Made by a program: the position numbers and the translations under genes. A DNA stretch of 52,274 nucleotides from assembly GCA_003023725.1 (NCBI GenBank), contig PXYT01000016.1, forward strand, positions 1 to 52,274, read 5' to 3'. This DNA is from Sulfobacillus benefaciens. GTDB taxonomy: Bacteria > Bacillota > Sulfobacillia > Sulfobacillales > Sulfobacillaceae. Below, one piece after another: positions 42,366-50,594 of the stretch (position 1 is its first letter; every line of letters begins with the position of its first letter). The notes under the pieces are model-generated. The model saw nothing but the letters and a program-made list of their open reading frames with translations. It was not told the origin of the DNA and did not search any database.

Positions 42366-43910
42366 TTAGCCCTGTTCCGCAAGCCGAGTATGGGCATCCA
42401 GTTCATCTGAGGACATCCGCGAAGCCACACCCCAAGGCAGAAACAGAGCCAGGGCAACAACCACTACAATCAAACTGCCGACATCAATATTCATCCATTT
42501 CTGGGCTCCGACACCACCGACATAGGTCATTGCCGTCAAAAAAACAATATATACCATGTACCAAACCGCATTCTTGGCATGATCCGCAACCTTATACACT
42601 AGGCCAAAAATCACCGATGCCGCCAAAAGAAGCACTGTGGCGTAAGGCACTGAGGGCCATCCGCTCCAGTACACGATCAAAGACGCGGAGGCAAAGGCGA
42701 TGGCCGCAACCAGGCCTCCTTGCCGCAGCCGCCCTTCCCTTCCCTGTTTGCGCAGAGCCAGCATCACCACTGGGTTTACGGCGAATCCCAAATATCCCGC
42801 CACGACCGCATCGGTAATCAGACTGTAAATCGACGGCAGAGGAGCCGCAATATAGGCTACCACTGCCCCCACCACAGTAAACACAATTAGGGCCCATGCC
42901 GGAATGGCATAGTGGCGGTCGATTTCCTTCATCCGGGCACTGACCAGACCGGTACGGCTCATGGCCAGAAGAATCCGGCTTCCTCCCCCCTGATAGATGT
43001 ATCCGGTCACAAACGGACCCAAAATCGCTATAATCACCGTAAATCCAATCAACCAACCAACATGTGCCCCACTGGCAATGGCGAGAAAGGGATTGCCTGC
43101 GATCCCCGACAAAGCGCCCCATGTTCCCGGATGAATTTTTAGAGCCAGCCAGTTCAAAGAAGTCAAAAATCCCACGGCCAGCAACACATAAATGAGGGTT
43201 TGGCCCACGACCACCCAGATAATGGCCCGGCCCAAAATCGACGGAGAGTTCACTTCTTCGGCATAATCGGGGATGACCCTGATGCTGCCGAACGCAAACA
43301 TCCCCAGCGGAATGGCGGCAAAAACTCCCTCAGCCCCGAACGGGGCGAATCCACCATAATGAGTAAAATTGCCGAAACGGGCAAAGGCGAGAAATCCCAG
43401 CGCAACCAGAATGTATAAGAATAGCTTGATCACCCCGAGAAAGTCCGTAGATTTGGCAAAAGCCCGAACCCCGAAATAGTTGAAGGGAAAAAAGAGCACC
43501 ATGAGAACCACACCCATCACGGCCCCTAAGGTGGTAGGACTTCCCGAGGCGGCCACCAAATGAGGATAGAAATAGTTAATACCCTCCACAGAAGCCAAAG
43601 CTTCCACCGGCGGGATAAACAAATACCAAATCAAGTCCGCAAACGCATTGATCATATTGGTCATCTTTCCGTAGCTGTAAAGACTATACCGCGAAGGCCC
43701 GCCGGCTTCAGGATACAGATAACTGAGCTCCACATAAGTCAGCCCGACGAAAAGATACATTATTGCCCCAATGACCCAGGCGATCACAACCCCCGGCCCG
43801 GCCAGAGCTGCCATGCCCGCGGTGGAAAACAGCACACCGGTGCCCACGGCACCCGCAACACCGATAATGATCAGATCCTTCAAATCGAGATCCCGCTTCA
43901 AGCTGTTCAT
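42366..43910 (-). CDS. APC-superfamily amino acid permease
   Basis: About 514 residues with about 12 to 14 hydrophobic helices. Helix 1 carries the substrate-binding break IGVAGAVGTGVLFSTAG near residue 15, helix 2 region VELSYLYPEAGGPSRYSLYSYG is the APC signature, and AFGSIRVIPDYAEEVNSP near residue 215 is the helix-6 region. The ATG at 43908-43910 has GGGGGGGTG upstream and fits the usual short cytosolic N-terminus; the frame to 44000 is a chance extension. It probably imports or exchanges an amino acid or polyamine. It is monocistronic and divergent from the diguanylate cyclase. Confidence 0.92.
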   Translation of the reverse strand: MNSLKRDLDLKDLIIIGVAGAVGTGVLFSTAGMAALAGPGVVIAWVIGAIMYLFVGLTYVELSYLYPEAGGPSRYSLYSYGKMTNMINAFADLIWYLFIPPVEALASVEGINYFYPHLVAASGSPTTLGAVMGVVLMVLFFPFNYFGVRAFAKSTDFLGVIKLFLYILVALGFLAFARFGNFTHYGGFAPFGAEGVFAAIPLGMFAFGSIRVIPDYAEEVNSPSILGRAIIWVVVGQTLIYVLLAVGFLTSLNWLALKIHPGTWGALSGIAGNPFLAIASGAHVGWLIGFTVIIAILGPFVTGYIYQGGGSRILLAMSRTGLVSARMKEIDRHYAIPAWALIVFTVVGAVVAYIAAPLPSIYSLITDAVVAGYLGFAVNPVVMLALRKQGREGRLRQGGLVAAIAFASASLIVYWSGWPSVPYATVLLLAASVIFGLVYKVADHAKNAVWYMVYIVFLTAMTYVGGVGAQKWMNIDVGSLIVVVVALALFLPWGVASRMSSDELDAHTRLAEQG

Positions 43911-44416
43911 GAGACACCCCCCGCCGCCAAAATTGAAAATCCGCGGAACGCGACTCAAAAAAATTGAATGAAAACTATTCAGAAAAGACTCGGGTAGCAA
44001 CCGTGATCCTAGATATTATACGGAATATTCTGTTCGACAGGACATGAATTGACGCTCCCTTCCCAAATATTATGATTTGGCACGCCTCATCTGCCGATGT
44101 CTCCGTCACCCGCAACCGGATTTTTCCTGTTTTTATCCTTCCCATTGGGTTTTCGTCCGAACACCGGGGAGAACAACCCGACACGAACCCTCCCATGCAA
44201 TCAGTACTTTGTTCTTCGAACTTCGCGAAACAAAGATAGCCATTTCCTATTCTTCGACATGAAATTCTCTTATCTTATCATCTTCGTCAAGAGGATTTTA
44301 ATGTGAATAGAAGGAATTTCTTAAAATTTGCCGAAATATCTAAAGAACGGTGAAGAAGGTTTTCGTCTAAGGCAAGCGCTTGAATCCATGTAATCAGCAA
44401 CAAAGGAAGTGAGTCC
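43911..44416. other. AT-rich divergent control region
   Basis: About 500 bp between the divergent APC permease and the diguanylate cyclase. More AT-rich than the surroundings, with no gene longer than about 70 codons and no convincing promoter that I could pick out. Confidence 0.5.
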
Positions 44417-45124
44417 ATGACTTCGCGGTTTCGGTGGTTTCATGGCCAATCGCGTCCCCTATGGTGGAAACTTAGCGGCGTAACTATAGCGGGCAGCATC
44501 GTCACCGGCGCCATTGCGATTCATGCTATTGAGAATGTTCCTCTTCATTGCCGCCACTCGCTGTGGATAGCATTAATTGCCGAGGCATTCGTATGGATCC
44601 TGCTCTGGATTATCTGGAATCACGTGGTCGCGACCTGGCAAAAAAGGGCTCTTAGGGATTCCCTAACCGGTTTAGCCCGTCCCACTGCTTTTTGGGAATT
44701 CACCGAATACGCTGCTCTGCAACAAGGTGCCAGCCCGTGGGTGATTGCATACCTGGATCTCGATAATTTCAAACAGGTCAATGATAGATGGGGACACGGC
44801 ACCGGAGACGCCGTACTAAAAATGTGGGGCCGGTTATTATTGTCGCAGTCGCGCAATTGCGATATTATTGGCCGACTCGGGGGTGAGGAAATCGGATGGT
44901 GGTTCCCGCACACGACAGCCGAAGAAGCCCAAACCGCTTTGGAAAGGGTGTTGCACCTGTGCTGTTCCACATCCGTGGACGGGTTAGCGGGATTTTCGTT
45001 CTCCGCAGGCATTGCTTCGGGACAAGCTCAGGAGAGCGTCTGGGATGCGGCACGCCGAGCAGATCGGGCTCTGTACGAGGCCAAGCGAGCAGGCAAGGGC
45101 CGAGTCAGCGAAGCGTCCCTTTGA
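44417..45124 (+). CDS. Membrane-anchored diguanylate cyclase (GGDEF)
   Basis: 235 residues. Two membrane helices (near residues 16-36 and 50-70) are followed by a GGDEF domain: RDSLTGLARPTAFWEF near residue 77, YLDLDNFKQVNDRWGHGTGD near residue 112 and the active-site RLGGEEIGWWFP near residue 153, with GGEEI as the permitted variant. The C-terminal ADRALYEAKRAGKGRV is intact. It should make cyclic di-GMP. There is no separate sensor domain beyond the short membrane part and I did not see an RxxD inhibitory site. The ATG has AAAGGAAGTGAG upstream. Monocistronic. Confidence 0.93.
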   Translation: MTSRFRWFHGQSRPLWWKLSGVTIAGSIVTGAIAIHAIENVPLHCRHSLWIALIAEAFVWILLWIIWNHVVATWQKRALRDSLTGLARPTAFWEFTEYAALQQGASPWVIAYLDLDNFKQVNDRWGHGTGDAVLKMWGRLLLSQSRNCDIIGRLGGEEIGWWFPHTTAEEAQTALERVLHLCCSTSVDGLAGFSFSAGIASGQAQESVWDAARRADRALYEAKRAGKGRVSEASL

Positions 45125-45698
45125 CAATAGGTGGATATTTCTACCACGCGGAAAAAGACGAAGGCCCCTGCCATTAGAAAATGAAAAAAGGGCGACGCTC
45201 CCGCCTTATCATAATGTGATTTTTGTCTGCCATTGGCGAACGACAAACCCATTGTAAGCCAGCATTAAAATCTCCATTGAGTGTCAGATCACCCAGAGCG
45301 CTCCGGACGGTGTTCAGCTCACAGTGAAATCCGGCCTCCGGGAAAACTTTTCAAGGAAAAGAGACGGTGTCAGGGTCCAAGGTCTTTTAGAGGCTTGGCC
45401 AAACGAGTTTAAAACCCTCGAGGATTGTCCTGGCAATTAATGCCACGACCATGGTGTTTTCACCCGATATCACCACAGGAGACAAATAGTGCCCGTCTAT
45501 GTCGTCTGGAAAAATCGGTGAAACAAGGGGAAACATGCTCTCGGTTGCACTTGTCTTTCCGGGTCCCACATCCCTCACGACATTATCCCAATATTTAAAA
45601 AAATGAGGAATAAGACGGCCGGGCAACCTTGATTTCCCGAATGAGAGAGAGGATGGACAGGTTTTTGTGGAGCCTTAGGCGGCGGCTTCCAATCAGGC
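45125..45698. other. Gap of about 570 bp
   Basis: Only a minus frame of 79 codons (45387-45626), not recognised and without a good ribosome site. The two flanking genes converge here. I see no strong terminator. Confidence 0.45.
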
Positions 45699-46583
45699 TC
45701 AGCTCCAATGATCGAAGAAATCCCGGATTACGTAGCCAATTTCGGGATGGGAATAATGAACATAATGGCCGCCGCTCACTTCGTACAGAAGCACCGGCAA
45801 CCCCCTTTCATCAATTTGGGTTAAAGGAGGATGGTGTGTCATATTTTCGGGAATGACCAACAGAGTAGGCGATTTAAGACGGTTGAAGGCGCTGACAGGT
45901 TTAGTACGATAAATACCGAGTAATAATTTGATCGTGTCCTCATTCACCTGAATGACTTTATGGGCTATGTAAAACGCTTCACGCAATTCGTTGGTAATTA
46001 ACAGGCGCTGGCTTTCGACGAACTCTTGAAATTCCGCTTCGATTAGCTCATTATCCGGCGAATGCAGCGAAGTGTTACCCGGCTTGCCACTGGCCACGAT
46101 CCGGCGCGTCACCCATTCAACCCATCCTAAGGAAGCCAGCATATTTGCCAGCGGCAGGAAATAGCGAAGGGGCTTAGCGACATCCTCGGGAAAACGGGGA
46201 ATGGACTGATACCCGGCATCGAGAAGAACCAGCTGATAGAGCTGTTCCGGAAACTGATCGGCGAAAGCCAAGGCAATTAGACCCCCGATGGAGTGACCAA
46301 TAATTCGCACCTGATCCCAACCATGGTCTCGGCAGTACCCGTGTACCCACAAGGCCAGATCTTTCCATCCTGGTATGCGGGTTAAGGGCTCACTGCGACC
46401 CATACCGGGTAAATCAAGCCGGTGAAGGCAATACCGTTCCTCCAGAATCGGGCTTAACACTCCGGCCGACTCGGCCGTCCATCCCATCCCAGGAAGGTAA
46501 AGTACGGGGTCGCCTTCACCACCGGTAAGCGAAAAAATATTAATCTTGTGTGCCTCGCCTTCCTCTTGTGGAGACGGAACCAT
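45699..46583 (-). CDS. Alpha/beta-fold hydrolase
   Basis: 294 residues. The nucleophile elbow GHSIGGLIALAFADQFP (Ser near residue 97), the oxyanion region VLYLPGMGWTAES near residue 28 and a C-terminal His in VSGGHYVHYSHPEI near residue 275 form the expected triad pattern. A cap domain lies around residues 130-210. No signal peptide, so cytosolic. The family covers esterases, lipases, haloperoxidase-like and C-C hydrolases; the substrate cannot be read. The gene stands alone and is divergent from the aldolase operon. Confidence 0.88.
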   Translation of the reverse strand: MVPSPQEEGEAHKINIFSLTGGEGDPVLYLPGMGWTAESAGVLSPILEERYCLHRLDLPGMGRSEPLTRIPGWKDLALWVHGYCRDHGWDQVRIIGHSIGGLIALAFADQFPEQLYQLVLLDAGYQSIPRFPEDVAKPLRYFLPLANMLASLGWVEWVTRRIVASGKPGNTSLHSPDNELIEAEFQEFVESQRLLITNELREAFYIAHKVIQVNEDTIKLLLGIYRTKPVSAFNRLKSPTLLVIPENMTHHPPLTQIDERGLPVLLYEVSGGHYVHYSHPEIGYVIRDFFDHWS

Positions 46584-47008
46584 GATCGTGAAATCCCTGC
46601 CTTTCCGTACGTGCTTGCCAAATTACGCCTTCAATTCTACAAAAAATTACGTAATGCGGACTAGAGAAAAAAACACTGCACAGGTGCCTTCCCAATGTTC
46701 CATCCCTTATTCCGGTGTCTCATTCATAATAGCGAAATAAACCCGCGGGGGCAGGATTTTCGGTAAAACTTGCCTGGTAGTTTATTCTTTCACATCTTTC
46801 GCAACGTCTTCACCTTGTTTCGCAGGTCCAGCACCATGAACGGGACTTTTTCCCTTTCGTCTCAATACCCCTGAATTTCCCAGAGAAGGTTCACAACCAC
46901 GAAAATTGATCCGTTAGGATAGGAAAAACGGTACATTTGGCCCTGGCTTAGAAGTCCAAAATTTGACAAACTAACTAGACACGGCAATAAATTTTGGTGG
47001 GGAGAGTG
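46584..47008. other. Divergent control region, about 425 bp
   Basis: Lies between the hydrolase and the aldolase-dehydrogenase operon. AT-rich in parts. I could not name a clear promoter or operator. Confidence 0.45.
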
Positions 47009-48106
47009 ATGCACTTGGATAAATTTTGGTTCACTCAGGACTTCCAGGAGTCGGGACTAACCAAGACATTTCAAACCCGACTCGTTGAAGCTGTGAACGA
47101 AGCCGGGTTTGTTGAGACTCAGGAAGTCAATGAGGCCAATACCGTATTCCAAGTCGTGAGCGACAAAATCCGTCCATTTCGCCGTCGGCACTATGCCGTC
47201 TACGTGATTGGAGTCTTATTCACGCCGTCTTTGGATAACAACCAGGATTTATTGAAACAATTCTATTCCACCCACATCAGGTCTTTGTCCAATATTCTGA
47301 TCGTCGTCGCGGGCACTTTAGCCGATCCCACTTTCGTCATTACCACCCTCGAACGGGGGGCCATTATGGTATCCTCTCCCGAGGACAGCCTTGACACGCG
47401 GTATCAAAAATTAGTGGAGCGCATAGCGCCTTTAATGCGCAGTCACTTAATTATCCGTAATCGCTTTGACCCGGATTTGAGTCCCTCCTTGTGGAACGGC
47501 ACCCGTGAAACCGCGAGCCTGTCCAGAGCCGGCCAAATTCTCGAAAGCTGGGATCTTTTGCCCACCCCATTCCCGATGCAGGATTACCTCTCTCCCGAAG
47601 AAATGGCCCATGTCAACCGGCTGTTCGGAATCGGAGGACTCAGTTACGGCAACCTAAGCGCCCGTCATGACGATGGCAGCTTTTGGATGAGTGCCAGCGG
47701 CGTGGACAAAAGCCGTCTGCATGAAATTGGGCGGGATATTCTTTTGGTTAAGGATTTTGACGATGAGGAAGAAAGTATCGAATTAAGCGTGCCGCGAGAC
47801 ATCTCTCCCAGGCGGGTATCCGTAGATGCCATCGAACACTGGAATATTTATCACCAGCATCCCGATATTGGCGCCATCATTCATATTCATGCCTGGATAC
47901 CAGGAGTGCCCGCTACGGAATTCAACTATCCTTGCGGAAGCAGAGAACTAGCCGACGAGGTGTCCAAACAACTGGCCAATGCACCGGATCCCCGACACGC
48001 CGTGATTGGGCTCAAAAATCATGGCCTCACAATTACCGGAGACAGCCCAGAGGAAATTCTCGCCCGGATTCACGACCATGTTCTGCGTCAGGTTCCCATG
48101 CAATGA
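47009..48106 (+). CDS. Class II aldolase/adducin-family protein with an extra N-terminal domain
   Basis: 365 residues, well above the 200-250 usual for FucA/AraD-type class II aldolases. The class II domain occupies roughly residues 185-360: IGGLSYGNLSARHDDGSFWM, the zinc-binding HIHAWIPG pair and KNHGLTITG. The first 180 residues (for example VYVIGVLFTPSLDNNQ and LSNILIVVAGTLADPT) match nothing I know. The ATG at 47009 has GGGGAG just upstream; an upstream TTG at 46994 is less likely. The stop overlaps the start of the dehydrogenase as ATGA, so the two act in one operon, probably on a sugar or sugar acid. Reaction unknown: lyase, dehydratase or epimerase are all open. Confidence 0.85.
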   Translation: MHLDKFWFTQDFQESGLTKTFQTRLVEAVNEAGFVETQEVNEANTVFQVVSDKIRPFRRRHYAVYVIGVLFTPSLDNNQDLLKQFYSTHIRSLSNILIVVAGTLADPTFVITTLERGAIMVSSPEDSLDTRYQKLVERIAPLMRSHLIIRNRFDPDLSPSLWNGTRETASLSRAGQILESWDLLPTPFPMQDYLSPEEMAHVNRLFGIGGLSYGNLSARHDDGSFWMSASGVDKSRLHEIGRDILLVKDFDDEEESIELSVPRDISPRRVSVDAIEHWNIYHQHPDIGAIIHIHAWIPGVPATEFNYPCGSRELADEVSKQLANAPDPRHAVIGLKNHGLTITGDSPEEILARIHDHVLRQVPMQ

Positions 48107-49281
48107 GCTATACGGCTCTTCGTTATAATCTCTCTTTAATTCGCGTTGTCCGACAAAAGGTCGCCCCGGCCACAAGCCGGTGGCGAGCTCTTTTGTCATT
48201 ACGTTATGAACGAGCCGAGGAACCGCGATGGATTCGGAACAATCCCCAAAGCGTCGAAATCGAGCCATTGTTATCGGGCATATGTGGATCTGATCTGGCT
48301 TTGATCTTGGGGAATAGCTCCCCTTATCTTGCGTCTTTGACCCGGTTCCCCGCAGTGCCGGGGCACGAGGTGGTGGCCCGAGTTGTTAAAGAGGCACCGG
48401 GATGGCCGCAGGGAACACGGGTTGTGGTCAATCCGTCCCTGTCCTGCGCTTCTTTGGCAATAAAAGATGCCTGTGCCGCCTGCGCTTCAGGGCATCCCGA
48501 ACTTTGTTATAATCGCGGCCGGCACGACTTGGGTCTGCTCATGGGATTTCATACCGACTTCCCGGGAGGATTCGGAGAACGGATGTGGGTCCCCTCTCAC
48601 CAACTTTATGCCATTCCCTCCAACATGGCGATTCAAAGAGCCGTGCTCAGCGAGCCTTTAAGCATTGTGCTCCATGGACTTTCTCATGTTCACTGGGCTC
48701 CAGTGCGGCATATTTTGGTCATTGGCTCAGGGCCCATTGGTCTGCTCGCCCTTCTGGCCATTCCCACCCGGCTTGTCTCTCCCGAGCTGGTCATGGCTGT
48801 TGCCCGCTATCCCCAGCAGCAATATTGGGCCAAACGATTGGGGGCGGAAGTTGTGTCCCATCTTGGAGATCCCGCCATCACAGAAATCACAGGCACGCCC
48901 TATCCGAGCATCCTGAACGCTTCTCCATGGCGCCCCAGAGGATTTGACTTGGTGATCGACGCAGCAGGTTCTCCTTCATCACTTAAAAGCGCTTTGGCAT
49001 GCGTCCATCCAGGCGGGCAAGTGCTGCTCTTGGGTGCCGCCGGTGAAATGAAGTGGGATTTTGCCCCTGTCTGGTCCCGCGATATTTCCCTCTATGGCAC
49101 ATATGGTTATGGTGCCTCCGATCAAACGTTTCGGGAATCCTTGAGGTTGCTGGCCGATTCCTCAATTCCCATAGAAGAACTGATTACTCATACATTTGCA
49201 TTAAAGGATTACAAAGAAGCATTTCATGCGCTATGGGACAAAAATAGCGGTGCCGTCAAAGTCTGTTTAAAACCCCATTGA
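48103..49281 (+). CDS. Zinc-type medium-chain dehydrogenase
   Basis: 392 residues. A GroES-like N-terminal domain has the catalytic-zinc motif GICGSDLALI near residue 56 and GHEVVARV near residue 80; a structural-zinc-like Cys group (DACAACASGHPELC) lies near residue 118. The NAD(P)-binding half shows VIGSGPIGLLALLA near residue 205 and VIDAAGSPSSL. It oxidises an alcohol, polyol or sugar; the substrate is unknown. Start ATG overlaps the aldolase stop (ATGA), giving translational coupling; the open frame to 47932 is a shadow within the aldolase gene. With the aldolase it suggests a small sugar or polyol pathway. Confidence 0.9.
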   Translation: MSYTALRYNLSLIRVVRQKVAPATSRWRALLSLRYERAEEPRWIRNNPQSVEIEPLLSGICGSDLALILGNSSPYLASLTRFPAVPGHEVVARVVKEAPGWPQGTRVVVNPSLSCASLAIKDACAACASGHPELCYNRGRHDLGLLMGFHTDFPGGFGERMWVPSHQLYAIPSNMAIQRAVLSEPLSIVLHGLSHVHWAPVRHILVIGSGPIGLLALLAIPTRLVSPELVMAVARYPQQQYWAKRLGAEVVSHLGDPAITEITGTPYPSILNASPWRPRGFDLVIDAAGSPSSLKSALACVHPGGQVLLLGAAGEMKWDFAPVWSRDISLYGTYGYGASDQTFRESLRLLADSSIPIEELITHTFALKDYKEAFHALWDKNSGAVKVCLKPH

Positions 49282-49769
49282 GATCTCCGAAATCTTAACA
49301 GGCCCTCCCCGTCGCCGAACCCGGCTGCAGCTGTCGCACCATATTGGAGAAAGCACGATCCCAAACGGGGCTTCACCCATGAAAATTTTTGGCGGTATTG
49401 AATAAACACCGCAGGGCCGCCGAACCGGCCATTGCTCCGTTGCCGGAAATGACGGTTACCAGTGAAAAATTGAACGCAACACCGGGAGAATGTCCCCACT
49501 TTCGTGGGCTGGACCGAAAATTCCGGTGGTGACACGAATGACACGGAAGTGCCGGCATACAAAAGAATGTCTCGTTCATTACGGCCTTTATCGGCCTGAC
49601 GCGGAACACGATTGGAAGAGTCTGCTCTCACCGGTCATCGGTACCCACGGGGGCTGCAGCAGAAACTGACAGAGCATCCCCGGCTGGGAGAAGATATTCC
49701 TAAAACCCATCACCCACGCAGGGCGAAGAAAAAATGTTACACGGAACGGAACGCCGCAATCAGGATGAC
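49282..49769. other. Gap of about 490 bp
   Basis: Overlapping frames on both strands, none with a supported start or recognisable product. The flanking genes converge here. No strong terminator seen. Confidence 0.45.
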
Positions 49770-50594
49770 TCAGGTTTTAGTTCGGTCTTTTGGTTGTCTC
49801 AGTGCCGTTATCGCCAGTACAGTCGTTGAAAAAGTACACGAAGACTGGGTGCAAATCATTTTTGACCCATGATCATCCCGCACAACCTCCAGTACGCTCC
49901 CGCACACGGGGCAACGGCCGCTGGCAACTTCCAGACTATTACCCAAATCCCGCTTATGGTGCCGCAGCCTTTTCCATATCCACCAACGTGCTATGGAGCG
50001 ACGGCGTTTCCATCGTATCAAAGTCCGGATGACATGCTCTCTCTGAGCAGCAGACAAGGGCTGTCCTATGTGGCTGTTTGCACGGGTAATAAATTCGGAA
50101 AGATGGGAAAACTGTACAATGTGGGCGCCTGAGATTTCTTCGACATATAAGCGCAGTGAGTTGGGAACCGCAATGACTGAGAACCACACATCCTTGGGTA
50201 AATCGGGAAAATTTCGCCGCAAGGTCTTGATGTGGACAGCATTTTGACGGTGAGGCGAATAAATCCGCCGTTTCTGGATGCCAATGACGTGCGTCCAGTA
50301 CATGTCCTTGCGCTTCCCATGCAAAGCCCCTTGAATGTTTGTGGTTTCAATCACAAAAATCGCACCCGGGCCGACCACGACGTGGTCGATCTGACAGCCG
50401 CCGGAGGCCGTAGACGCACACGGCACGACGATGTCGTGAAAGATATCATATTGAAGCGGATCCAACAGTCGCAACGCACCCTGGACAATAAACTGCCCTT
50501 GCTTGCCCCGAACATAGGCACTCGGCGGACGCAGGGCGAGAAGCACAACCACTATGGCAATTAATATCAGCGTTCCCGCAAGGGCAATCTCCAT
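49770..50594 (-). CDS. Membrane-anchored NERD (nuclease-related) domain protein with zinc-ribbon tail
   Basis: 274 residues. One N-terminal membrane helix (ALAGTLILIAIVVVLLAL) is followed by a NERD domain: GKQGQFIVQGALRLL near residue 30, QIDHVVVGPGAIFVIETTNI near residue 68 and the conserved GIQKRR. The catalytic-type pattern (D of QIDH, E of IETTN) is present, although the usual K after E-T is replaced by N. A C-terminal four-cysteine zinc finger (CPVCGSVLEVV and CTQSSCTF) resembles the topoisomerase I type. The gene is alone. Role unknown; NERD proteins are thought to act on DNA or RNA. Confidence 0.85.
   Translation of the reverse strand: MEIALAGTLILIAIVVVLLALRPPSAYVRGKQGQFIVQGALRLLDPLQYDIFHDIVVPCASTASGGCQIDHVVVGPGAIFVIETTNIQGALHGKRKDMYWTHVIGIQKRRIYSPHRQNAVHIKTLRRNFPDLPKDVWFSVIAVPNSLRLYVEEISGAHIVQFSHLSEFITRANSHIGQPLSAAQREHVIRTLIRWKRRRSIARWWIWKRLRHHKRDLGNSLEVASGRCPVCGSVLEVVRDDHGSKMICTQSSCTFSTTVLAITALRQPKDRTKT

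Noticed and set aside
45387-45626. Minus-strand 79-codon frame
   Set aside because: No ribosome site or known motif; could be a gene remnant, but I cannot support it.
47932-48102. Upstream extension of the dehydrogenase frame
   Set aside because: It overlaps the aldolase gene in another frame and is rich in Arg and Ser, as shadow frames are; the ATGA overlap at 48103 is the natural start.
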